Positions 8,260 through 15,673 of a stretch of 64,000 bases of DNA are shown here, piece by piece (within the stretch, counting starts at the first letter, position 1; each line of letters starts with the position of its first letter). The translations under genes and the position numbers were made by a program. The stretch is from Actinomycetospora lemnae (GTDB taxonomy: Bacteria > Actinomycetota > Actinomycetes > Mycobacteriales > Pseudonocardiaceae). Below the pieces are notes generated by a model, which saw nothing but the letters and a program-made list of their open reading frames with translations, was not told where the DNA came from and did not search any database. Location of the stretch: contig NZ_JAQZAO010000003.1 in assembly GCF_028737315.1 (NCBI RefSeq), positions 310,001-374,000 of the forward strand, given 5' to 3'.

Positions 8260-9497
8260 AGCGTGAAGCGCGCGGGGAAGCGTTGCATGCCACGCGACAG
8301 CAGCACGGGATGCCACTGCAGCGGTTCGTCGGTGAGCCGGAGCCCGGGCAGTCGGGCGAAGGCGCGGGGGATCGCGATCGACGCCTCGAGACGGGCCAGC
8401 GGCGCGCCGAGACAGTAGTGCGCGCCGATGCCGAACCCGAGCTGGCCGGCCTTCTCGCGGGTGACGTCGAAGGTGTCCGGGTCGGCGAACACCTCGGGGT
8501 CGCGGTTGGCGGACGAGGGGCTGAGGAAGACGCGCTCCCCGCGGCGCAGCACCCGGCCGCGCAGCTCGACGTCGGCTCCCATGACGCGGGCAACGGTCTT
8601 CGCCGGGCCGTCGAACCGCAGCGCCTCCTCGACCGCGCCGCCCACGAGCTCGGGGCGTTCGTGGAGGAGCCGGCGCTGGGCCGGGTGCCGCAGCAGCGCC
8701 AGCACGCCGCTGCCGATGAGGTTCGTCGTGGTCTCGTGGCCGGCGAAGAGCAGCAGGACCCCCGTCGCGATGACCTCGTCGTGGCTCAGCGCGTCCCGGT
8801 CGTCCCGGGCGCTGATCATGGCGGAGATCAGGTCGTCGGCCGGGCGCCGCTCGTGGTCGCGGACGAGCCCCGACAGGTACGACGTCAGCTCGGCCATGCC
8901 CCGGGCACCGACCGTGTGCCGCGTCGCGTCACCCATGCCGCCGAAGACGAGCCCGGTGATCTGGTCGGACCAGTCCTTGAACTGCTCGCGGTCCTCGCGC
9001 GGTACGCCGAGCATGTCGGCGATCACCGAGGCGGTCAGGGGATAGGCGAAGTCGCCGATCAGGTCGACGGATCCGTGACCGCGCCGCACCACGTCGTCCA
9101 GGAGCTCCGCGGCGATCTCCTCGACCGCCGCGGTCATCTGCGTGACCGCGCGGGGGGTGAAAGCGCGCCCGAGCAGGCGACGCAGCCGCTTGTGGTCGGG
9201 CTGGTCCTTGAACACCATCCAGCCCTCGAGCACCTCGAACGCGGCGCGCACGCCCGGGTCGGCGTCCGGGCCCTCGAGCTTCGCGCGGCGGTAGGGCGTG
9301 ATCCGGTCGGACGAGAAGCGCTCGTCGCGCAGCGCGGCGACCACGTCGTCGTACCGCGTGATGAACCAGGAGCGGTACCGGGGGCTCCAGTGCACCGGGT
9401 CGTGCTCGCGCAGTGCGGCGAGCAGCGGATACGGGTCGGCGACGGCCTCCGGGGCGAGCAGGTCGGCGCGCTCGAGGTCGATGTGCTGCGCGGTCAC
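8253..9497 (-). CDS. Cytochrome P450
   Basis: 414 aa, the usual length for a soluble bacterial P450. I-helix AGHETT is at 252-257, the K-helix ExxR as EALR at 291-294, and the heme-thiolate loop FGIGAHYCLG has Cys362. The CYP number cannot be assigned by eye. It needs external ferredoxin and reductase, and none is encoded nearby. The GTG start overlaps the stop of the thiolase-like gene (GTGA), so it is co-translated with that gene and the DUF35 gene. Expected role: hydroxylation of a hydrophobic substrate before side-chain cleavage. Confidence 0.93.
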   Translation of the reverse strand: MTAQHIDLERADLLAPEAVADPYPLLAALREHDPVHWSPRYRSWFITRYDDVVAALRDERFSSDRITPYRRAKLEGPDADPGVRAAFEVLEGWMVFKDQPDHKRLRRLLGRAFTPRAVTQMTAAVEEIAAELLDDVVRRGHGSVDLIGDFAYPLTASVIADMLGVPREDREQFKDWSDQITGLVFGGMGDATRHTVGARGMAELTSYLSGLVRDHERRPADDLISAMISARDDRDALSHDEVIATGVLLLFAGHETTTNLIGSGVLALLRHPAQRRLLHERPELVGGAVEEALRFDGPAKTVARVMGADVELRGRVLRRGERVFLSPSSANRDPEVFADPDTFDVTREKAGQLGFGIGAHYCLGAPLARLEASIAIPRAFARLPGLRLTDEPLQWHPVLLSRGMQRFPARFTLP

Positions 9498-10633
9498 CGG
9501 GACTCCAGCACCGTCACGACGCAGGCGTTGCCGTCGAGGACCGAGACGCCGCCGCCCATGGTCTCGACGAGCCCGAGACGTGCTCCCTCCACCTGCCGCG
9601 CCCCGCACCGGCCCCGCAGCTGCCACGTGATCTCCGCGATCTGCGCGAGACCCGTGGCCCCCAGGGGGTGGCCGCGCGACAGCAGCCCGCCGGAGGGGTT
9701 GACCGGGTGCGCGCCGCCCAGCGCGGTGACCCCGCCGGCGGCGGCCTTCCCGCCCTCGCCGGGCGGCACGAGACCGAGTGCCTCGGTGGTGACGATCTCG
9801 CCGATGGTGAAGGCGTCGTGGACCTCGAGGACGTCGGCGTCGCTCGCGGCGTCGAGGTCGGCCGCGGCCAGGGCGTCGCGGGTCGTGTCGGCGACGACGT
9901 CGTGCCCCCAGACGTGGGGGGAGCGGTGGTTCCAGGGCGTACCGCTGCGGAGCGCGGCACCGCGCACGACCACCTCGCCGGCAGCGCCGGTCGCCGGGGT
10001 GAGCACCGCCGCGGCGGCGCCGTCGGACGTCGGACAGCACTGCAGCAGGGTCAGCGGGTCGGCGATCATGCGTGACGCGAGGACCTGCTCGACGGTGTGG
10101 TGCCCGGAGTACTGCGCGCGCGGGTTGTGGACGGCGTGCGCGTGGTTCTTCACCGACACCGCCGCGAGCTGCTCGGGGGTCACGGCGCCGGTGTGCAGGT
10201 AGCGGGCGGCGCTCATCGCGTACATCGCGGGCATGGCGAGCCCGGTGCGTCCCTCGGGGTCGGTGGTCTCCGGGGTGATGGCGCCGGAGAACGCGGTGCT
10301 CATCTGCTCGAGACCGAGCGCGAGCACCCGCCCGTGACGCCCCGTGCGGACGGCCTCGTGCGCCTCGACGAACGCCGTCGTGCCGCTGGCGCAGGCGTTC
10401 TCCACGGTGACGATCGGGATGCCGGTGATCCCCATGGCCCGCAGTACGCGCTGGGCCACCCCTGCCGGGGCGAACACGGTGCCGACCCAGACGGCGTCGA
10501 CGCGCTCACTCCCGGCGTCGGAGAACGCCTCCCGCACCGCGTCGTACGCGAGCGTCAGCAGGTCGCGGTCGGGCTGGCGCCCGAAGTGCGAGGTGCCGAC
10601 CCCGGCGACGGCCACCGTGCCACGGGCCGTCAC
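9494..10633 (-). CDS. Thiolase-like lipid-transfer protein / side-chain aldolase
   Basis: 379 aa from GTG 10633. It has the thiolase fold with a nucleophilic cysteine at Cys81 (ENACASGT) and the C-terminal SRGHPLGATG loop. Together with the DUF35 protein directly upstream (GTGA overlap), this matches the Ltp2-type steroid side-chain retro-aldolases, which work only with a DUF35 partner, rather than a biosynthetic thiolase. It probably removes a short acyl unit from a beta-hydroxyacyl-CoA. Assignment as aldolase rather than thiolase is inferred from the partner gene. Confidence 0.85.
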   Translation of the reverse strand: MTARGTVAVAGVGTSHFGRQPDRDLLTLAYDAVREAFSDAGSERVDAVWVGTVFAPAGVAQRVLRAMGITGIPIVTVENACASGTTAFVEAHEAVRTGRHGRVLALGLEQMSTAFSGAITPETTDPEGRTGLAMPAMYAMSAARYLHTGAVTPEQLAAVSVKNHAHAVHNPRAQYSGHHTVEQVLASRMIADPLTLLQCCPTSDGAAAAVLTPATGAAGEVVVRGAALRSGTPWNHRSPHVWGHDVVADTTRDALAAADLDAASDADVLEVHDAFTIGEIVTTEALGLVPPGEGGKAAAGGVTALGGAHPVNPSGGLLSRGHPLGATGLAQIAEITWQLRGRCGARQVEGARLGLVETMGGGVSVLDGNACVVTVLESR

Positions 10634-11010
10634 CCGGTCACCTCCACCTGCAGGTCGCCGTCGTCCGAGACGCCGATCAACCGCGCCGTGCTGCCGATCG
10701 GCGTCGGCTCGTCGGCGTTCCGGCCGGGCACGTGGGCGAGCACCCGCGGTCCGTCGTCGAGGTCGACGTAGGCCAGCGAGTACGGCGGCGCGTGCCCGGG
10801 CACCGCGATGCGCACCACCGTGCTGCTCCAGACCGTCCCCCGCGGACCGAAGTGCGCGGGCTCCACCGCGGACCCGCACGACGGGCACCGCGGCCACGCG
10901 TAGGCGACCGGCTCCGCGCAGGCACGGCAACGGCGGCCGACGACGACCCAGTCGCCCTCGGCGGTGCGGCGGATCGCCGGGCGCGGATCGGCGCCCGTCG
11001 GAGAGGACAT
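10630..11010 (-). CDS. Zn-ribbon / OB-fold DUF35 partner protein
   Basis: 126 aa. The rubredoxin-like zinc ribbon uses Cys28, Cys31, Cys42 and Cys45 (CRAC and CPSC pairs), followed by the OB fold. Proteins of this type are obligate partners of thiolase-like aldolases and acyltransferases in steroid and acyl-CoA pathways. It is the first gene of the minus-strand operon; the ATG at 11010 is chosen over an upstream in-frame start because residues after it match the family and the upstream stretch covers the promoter region. Confidence 0.9.
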   Translation of the reverse strand: MSSPTGADPRPAIRRTAEGDWVVVGRRCRACAEPVAYAWPRCPSCGSAVEPAHFGPRGTVWSSTVVRIAVPGHAPPYSLAYVDLDDGPRVLAHVPGRNADEPTPIGSTARLIGVSDDGDLQVEVTG

Positions 11011-11180
11011 GTGCGCTCCCGCTTCTCGGCTGGCGACCATGTAAGCAAACACGAAGTCGGACAACAACAGCGTGCCGGGAGGTTTGGACGGCGCGCAGGG
11101 GCGTGGTCGGGGCGTCGTCGTGGCCTGATCGCGAGCCTTGACAGCGCTGGTGAGGCAGACCACAGTGAAGCCCGTGCCGA

Positions 11181-11200
11181 TGGCAAACCTTCGTTTGCCA
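11181..11200. promoter_or_regulatory. 20-bp inverted repeat between divergent catabolic operons
   Basis: TGGCAAACCTTCGTTTGCCA: perfect 8-bp arms around CTTC. It sits 53 bases before the LLM monooxygenase ATG (11254) and 171 bases from the DUF35 start (11010). A partial copy, AGCAAACACGAAG, occurs at about 11044-11056. It is the best candidate operator for the TetR at 7556-8200, placing both halves of the cluster under one regulator (inference). Confidence 0.55.
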
Positions 11201-11253
11201 ACGAGGACCCCGCCCCCCGAGTGCGTGCTCGTGTCGAGCAGGAGGACCGATCG

Positions 11254-12363
11254 ATGAAGTTCGGCTTTTTCACCATGCCGGAGCACCCGCCGATCGAGAA
11301 CTGGACGCTGTCCTACGACCGCGACATCGCCGCGGTGGTCGAGGCGGAGCGGCTCGGGTTCTCAGAGTTCTGGATCGGTGAGCACCACACGGGCGGGTAC
11401 GAGAACGTCCCGGTGCCGGAATTCATGATCGCCAAGGCGTCGGCGCTGACCCACCGGATCCGGCTGGGCACCGGCGTGGTGAACCTCCCGTACCAGGACC
11501 CCTTCATGGTCGCCGAGCGTCTCGCCTTCCTCGACCACCTCACGCACGGCCGACTCGAGTACGGCTTCGGGGGCGGGGGGCTGCCGACCGACAAGGCGCT
11601 GTTCGGCCTCGAGCCCTCGGAGGCCGCGCCGCGGACGAACGAGGCGCTCGAGATCATCTGGCAGCTGCTGACCTCCGAGGACCCGGTCAGCTACGAGGGC
11701 GTGTACTGGAAGTACGAGGACCGCCAGCTGCAGGTCGGCCCGTACCAGGACGTGCCGCCGTTCGCGATCGCCGGCCTGACCGGCACCCACAACTACGCGA
11801 AGTGCGGCGAGAAGGGCTGGAAGCCGCTCAGCGTCCACTTCGCCCCGACCGACAACGGCACGTACATGGACGCCCCGGACCTCAAGGCGATGGGCGCCGC
11901 GATGCTGGAGGCGGGCAACAGGGCGGGCATCGCCGAGTCCGTCACCCGGGAGAACTGGCGGATCGTGCGCGAGGTCTACGTCACGGACGACAAGGACCAG
12001 GCGCTCCGCGACATCCGGGAGGGCGTCAAGCTCTCCTACGACTACCTGTTCGGGCTCGGTCTCGGCGCCCTGATGAAGATCGGTGACGGGATGACCGACG
12101 CCGACCTCACGCTCGACTGGATGGTCGAGAACATCCCCTGGATCGTCGGCAGCCCCGAGGAGTGCACGCGCCAGATCCGGGAGCTGGAGGAGGAGACCGG
12201 TGGATTCGGCACGCTGCTCATCAACTGCCGGGACTGGGTGACCACCGACAAGTGGAACCGCTCCCTGGAGATGTTCGCCCGCTACGTCATGCCGCAGTTC
12301 CAGGCCAACCAGCGCATGGCCCGCCGGCGGAAGATGGCGAACGTCGCGCTCGGCATCGCCTGA
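11254..12363 (+). CDS. LLM class flavin-dependent monooxygenase
   Basis: 369 aa, luciferase-like (beta/alpha)8 barrel. The N-terminus [13 protein letters not shown], the segment [14 protein letters not shown] and the [12 protein letters not shown] strand are typical of the subgroup that includes limonene monooxygenase. It should use reduced FMN delivered by a separate reductase; the flavin reductase at 14998 is the obvious partner. The RBS AGGAGG precedes ATG 11254. Context (P450, CoA ligases, side-chain aldolase) suggests oxidation of a cyclic or terpenoid ketone or alkene. The exact substrate is unknown. Confidence 0.9.
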   Translation: MKFGFFTMPEHPPIENWTLSYDRDIAAVVEAERLGFSEFWIGEHHTGGYENVPVPEFMIAKASALTHRIRLGTGVVNLPYQDPFMVAERLAFLDHLTHGRLEYGFGGGGLPTDKALFGLEPSEAAPRTNEALEIIWQLLTSEDPVSYEGVYWKYEDRQLQVGPYQDVPPFAIAGLTGTHNYAKCGEKGWKPLSVHFAPTDNGTYMDAPDLKAMGAAMLEAGNRAGIAESVTRENWRIVREVYVTDDKDQALRDIREGVKLSYDYLFGLGLGALMKIGDGMTDADLTLDWMVENIPWIVGSPEECTRQIRELEEETGGFGTLLINCRDWVTTDKWNRSLEMFARYVMPQFQANQRMARRRKMANVALGIA

Positions 12364-12568
12364 TGCCGGCCGGGATCACCCGATCCTCGCCGGCGTCACC
12401 GACAGCATGAGGAAGACCTTCGAGGCCGCCCACGTCATCCCGCGCCCCGGTCGACCGGAGGACGTCGCCGCGGCCGCGGCCTTCCTGTTCTCCGACGACG
12501 CCGCGTTCCGCACCGGCGAGATCCTCCCGGTCGACAGCGGCTGGAACACCCAGGGCAGCGCCGGCTAG
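12362..12568 (+). pseudogene. C-terminal remnant of a short-chain dehydrogenase
   Basis: An open frame beginning at the LLM stop codon runs to TAG at 12568. Its translation holds a typical SDR C-terminus: [19 protein letters not shown], then [13 protein letters not shown]. The cofactor loop, NNAG and YxxxK parts are missing, so it cannot be an active SDR. An internal ATG at 12407 would give 53 residues. It lies between an LLM gene and an intact SDR, so it is probably the tail of a gene lost by deletion. Confidence 0.7.
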
Positions 12569-12583
12569 CCAGCCGACGAAGCA

Positions 12584-12616
12584 CGGGACCGGCGCCGCCC
12601 CCCGGCGCCGGTCCCG
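12584..12616 (+). terminator. Strong hairpin after the SDR remnant
   Basis: Perfect 14-bp arms, CGGGACCGGCGCCG (12584-12597) and its complement (12603-12616), around a CCCCC loop. There is no U-tract, as usual in high-GC actinobacteria. It probably ends the LLM transcript before the next operon. Confidence 0.7.
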
Positions 12617-12649
12617 CGCGACGTCCGCCCCGACGGCCGCGACGGCCTC

Positions 12650-12744
12650 CGACGACGCGCCCGACGACGACCCCGACGACGCCCCCGACGACCCCCCCGA
12701 CGACCCCCCCGACGACCCCGACGACCCCGACGACCCCGACGACC
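12650..12744. repeat. (CCCCGACGA)n minisatellite ahead of an SDR gene
   Basis: About ten units of CCCCGACGA and 12-bp variants run from 12650 to 12744, ending immediately before the RBS GAAGGAG of the SDR at 12756. The tract fills the leader of that gene. Similar units occur at 18321-18392 and, in related form, at 8215-8259. Confidence 0.8.
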
Positions 12745-12755
12745 GAAGGAGATCC

Positions 12756-13568
12756 ATGGACCTCACCGGACAGACCGCCCTGGTCACCGGGGCCGGCAGC
12801 GGCATCGGCAAGGGGATCGCCGCCGCGCTGCTCGAGCGGGGCGCGAACGTGGTCGGGCTCGAGATCGAGCCGGCCAACGTCAAGACGGCCGGCGAGGAGC
12901 TCGCCGGCGGCGAGCGTCTGGCCTGGTCGGAGGGCTCGGTCGCCGTGGCCGCGGACGTCGAGGCCGCGTTCGACGTCGCGGAGGCCCGGTTCGGCACGGT
13001 CGACCACCTGGTCAACAACGCCGGCACCGCGTCGTTGTCGCTCGTCGTCGACTGCAGCGAGGAGGAGTGGGACCTCATCGTCGACACCTGCCTCAAGGGC
13101 ACCTTCCTGTGCACGCGGGCGTTCGCCCGCCGGGCGATGGCGGCCGGCCGGGGCGGCTCGGTCGTCAACATCTCCTCGCTCAACGCGATCGCCGCCACCG
13201 ACGGCCTCGGGCACTACTGCGCCGCCAAGGCCGGCGTCATGAACTTCACCAAGGTCTGTGCCGGCGAGCTCGGACGCCACGGCATCCGTGTCAACGCGAT
13301 CGGGCCGGGCACGGTCAACACTCCGCTGGGCGCGGGCTTCACCGTGGGACAGATCGGCCAGGAGTTCCTCGACCGCACGCTGGTCGGGCCCCCGCGGCAC
13401 CAGGAGCCCTCGGACATCGCCGACGTGGCGCTCTTCCTGATGTCGCCGACGGCGGGCCGGATCACCGGCCACTTCATCCCCGTCGACGGCGGCCAGCACG
13501 TGCGCGGGCTGCACTCCTACTGGGACGTCGCCGAGGCGCAGGGCATCGTCGTGCGGCCGGCGCAGTGA
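12756..13568 (+). CDS. Short-chain dehydrogenase/reductase
   Basis: 270 aa. Motifs: TGAGSGIG (residues about 12-19), NNAGT, catalytic Tyr and Lys in HYCAAKAG, and C-terminal HFIPVDGGQH. It starts at ATG 12756 with RBS AAGGAG, directly after the minisatellite. The GTGA overlap with the CoA ligase makes a two-gene translational unit. It probably oxidises an alcohol to the ketone or acid later activated by that ligase. Confidence 0.9.
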   Translation: MDLTGQTALVTGAGSGIGKGIAAALLERGANVVGLEIEPANVKTAGEELAGGERLAWSEGSVAVAADVEAAFDVAEARFGTVDHLVNNAGTASLSLVVDCSEEEWDLIVDTCLKGTFLCTRAFARRAMAAGRGGSVVNISSLNAIAATDGLGHYCAAKAGVMNFTKVCAGELGRHGIRVNAIGPGTVNTPLGAGFTVGQIGQEFLDRTLVGPPRHQEPSDIADVALFLMSPTAGRITGHFIPVDGGQHVRGLHSYWDVAEAQGIVVRPAQ

Positions 13569-14959
13569 CCACCGAGGCCCGGCCGCGGGCGATCGCGGCC
13601 CTCGACGACCGTGGCTTCCCGCGCTTCTGGGACGAGGAGCGGGAGACGCGCAGCCCCGGCGAGCGCGACCGCACCATCCTCGAGCGCCTGCAGCACCAGC
13701 TGCGCTACGCGTACGCCGAGCTGCCGTTCTACCGGCGGCTCTACGACGCCCGGGGCTTCCACCCCGACCAGGTGCGTTCGATCGAGGACTTCACCACGAA
13801 GGTCCCGGTGATCACCAAGAAGATGCTGATCGCCGACCAGCGCGAACATCCGCCCTTCGGCAGTTACACCCCGGAGCTCGCACCGGGGCAGATCGCCCGC
13901 ATCCACGGCTCGTCGGGGACGTCGGGGACGCCGACGATGTACGCCGTCTCGCACGGCGACTGGCGGCGCGCCGCCGACGTGCACGCGATGGCCCAGTGGT
14001 GCGCCGGCATCCGCCCCGACGACCTGGTGCAGATCGGCTTCCCGTTCGGGCTCTTCTTCGGCGGCTGGGGCGTCGTGCAGGGCGCCGAGCGCATCGGTGC
14101 GACGGTGTTCCCCCTCGGGGTCACCGACTCCGAGCGGCACCTCGAGCTGATCACCTCGCTGGGGTCGACGGTCTTCAGCGCCACACCGTCCTACTGCATC
14201 CACCTGCTCTCGGTGGCCGAGCGCCTCGGCATCGACCTCGCGGCGAGCAGCGTGCGGCGCATCCTCGTGGGCGGCGAGCCGGGAGGCAGCCTGCCCGGCA
14301 CCCGGAAGATCATCGAGGAGGGCTGGGGCGCGATCGCGAGCGACGCGGGCTCGACCTCGGAGATGTACCCGTTCCAGACCAGCGTCGGCTGCGAGGCCGG
14401 CACCGGCACCCACCTCATCACCGACGAGGTGTTCACCGAGGTCGCCGCCGCCGACGACCTCAACACGCCGGTGCCCGCCGGCGAGCGCGGTGCCGTGGTC
14501 TACACACACCTCTGGCGCGAGTCCCAGCCGATGATCCGGTTCGCGCCCGGGGACGAGACCTTCATGTCCACCGATCCCTGCCCCTGTGGGCGCACCTATC
14601 CGCGCCTCCCCGAGGGGATCCTCGGCCGCCTCGACGACATGCTCGTCATCCGTGGTGCCAACGTCTTCCCGAGCGCGGTCGAGACCGGTCTGCGCACCGT
14701 GCCGGAGCTCGGTCCCGAGTTCCGCATCCGGGTGAGCAAGGTGGGTGCGCTCGACGAGATGACGGTCGAGGCCGAGCTCACCCACCGGGCGTCGGGCGAG
14801 CTGTCGATCGACGGGCGCGAGGAGCTGGTCCGGCGCGTCGAGGACGCGCTGCGCCGCAGCGTCCACATCCGCGTACCGGTGACGCTGCTCGAGCCCGGGA
14901 CCCTCCCCGAGACCACGTTCAAGGCCCGGCGGGTCCTGGACGAACGACCGCGGGGCTGA
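13565..14959 (+). CDS. Phenylacetate-CoA ligase-like AMP-forming ligase
   Basis: 464 aa from GTG 13565 overlapping the SDR stop. The adenylate loop is HGSSGTSGTPT, and the N-terminal FYRRLYDARGFHP and C-terminal CPCGRTYPR segments match the PaaK group rather than the longer acyl-CoA synthetases. It should make an aryl- or alicyclic acyl-CoA. This locus therefore has two CoA ligases of different type (the other at 5277), suggesting activation at two points of one pathway or two converging substrates. Confidence 0.88.
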   Translation: MTTEARPRAIAALDDRGFPRFWDEERETRSPGERDRTILERLQHQLRYAYAELPFYRRLYDARGFHPDQVRSIEDFTTKVPVITKKMLIADQREHPPFGSYTPELAPGQIARIHGSSGTSGTPTMYAVSHGDWRRAADVHAMAQWCAGIRPDDLVQIGFPFGLFFGGWGVVQGAERIGATVFPLGVTDSERHLELITSLGSTVFSATPSYCIHLLSVAERLGIDLAASSVRRILVGGEPGGSLPGTRKIIEEGWGAIASDAGSTSEMYPFQTSVGCEAGTGTHLITDEVFTEVAAADDLNTPVPAGERGAVVYTHLWRESQPMIRFAPGDETFMSTDPCPCGRTYPRLPEGILGRLDDMLVIRGANVFPSAVETGLRTVPELGPEFRIRVSKVGALDEMTVEAELTHRASGELSIDGREELVRRVEDALRRSVHIRVPVTLLEPGTLPETTFKARRVLDERPRG

Positions 14960-14997
14960 CGCCCCTCCGCCACCCGACACCGCCGCGGAGCGACCGA

Positions 14998-15531
14998 GTG
15001 ACCATCTCCACGACGCCCCGACCCGATCCGGTGCGTCCTCGCCAGGTGCCCGTCCCCCTGGACGGCGACGAGCTCCGTGACGTCTACGGGCGGTTCCCCA
15101 CCGGGGTGGTCGGTGTGTGCGCCGAGGTGGACGGTGCGCCCGTCGGCCTCGCGGTGAGCACCTTCGTCCCGGTGTCGCTCGATCCGCCGCTCGTCAGCAT
15201 CTGCGTGCGGGCCGGCTCTGCGACGTGGCCCCTCCTGCGGCTCGTCCCGCGTCTCGGGATCAGTGTCCTGGGAGCGCACCACGAGGGCGTCGCCCGCGCG
15301 CTGGCCGGACCCGCCGAGCAGCGCTTCCGCGACGTGGTCACCGAGGTGCGCGAGGGCGGCGCCGTGGTCGTCGGCGACGCGCCGCTGGCGCTGACCGTCA
15401 CCGTGGTCGACGACGTCGTCGCGGGGGACCACCTCATCGTGGTGTGCCGGGTCAACGAGGTCCTGGTCGACGACGGCCACAGCCCGCTCGTCGTCCACCG
15501 CAGCGCGCTGCGCCCCCTGGCCGCGGTCTGA
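14998..15531 (+). CDS. Flavin reductase domain protein
   Basis: 177 aa from GTG 14998. It has the split-barrel flavin reductase pattern: FPTGVVGV near the N-terminus, then SLDPPLVSICV and a late loop at DDVVAGDHLIVVCRV. It reduces FMN or FAD with NAD(P)H and most likely feeds the LLM monooxygenase at 11254. It lies 38 bases after the CoA ligase and is probably the last gene of that operon. Confidence 0.87.
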   Translation: MTISTTPRPDPVRPRQVPVPLDGDELRDVYGRFPTGVVGVCAEVDGAPVGLAVSTFVPVSLDPPLVSICVRAGSATWPLLRLVPRLGISVLGAHHEGVARALAGPAEQRFRDVVTEVREGGAVVVGDAPLALTVTVVDDVVAGDHLIVVCRVNEVLVDDGHSPLVVHRSALRPLAAV

Positions 15532-15673
15532 GGACGGGCGACACCGGCTCGGTCGCCTCATCGCCACGGATCGGGCCTCGCACTCCGCCTCCACCCGGGC
15601 CACCACCGCCGCGAGCGCGGAGCACCGACTGAGGACCGACGCGCAGGGTGACGCGGCTGGTAGACCGGAAGCC

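Noticed and set aside
12407-12568. A 53-codon gene after the LLM monooxygenase
   Set aside because: It has an ATG but encodes only an SDR C-terminus without fold or active site, so it is listed as a remnant and not a gene.
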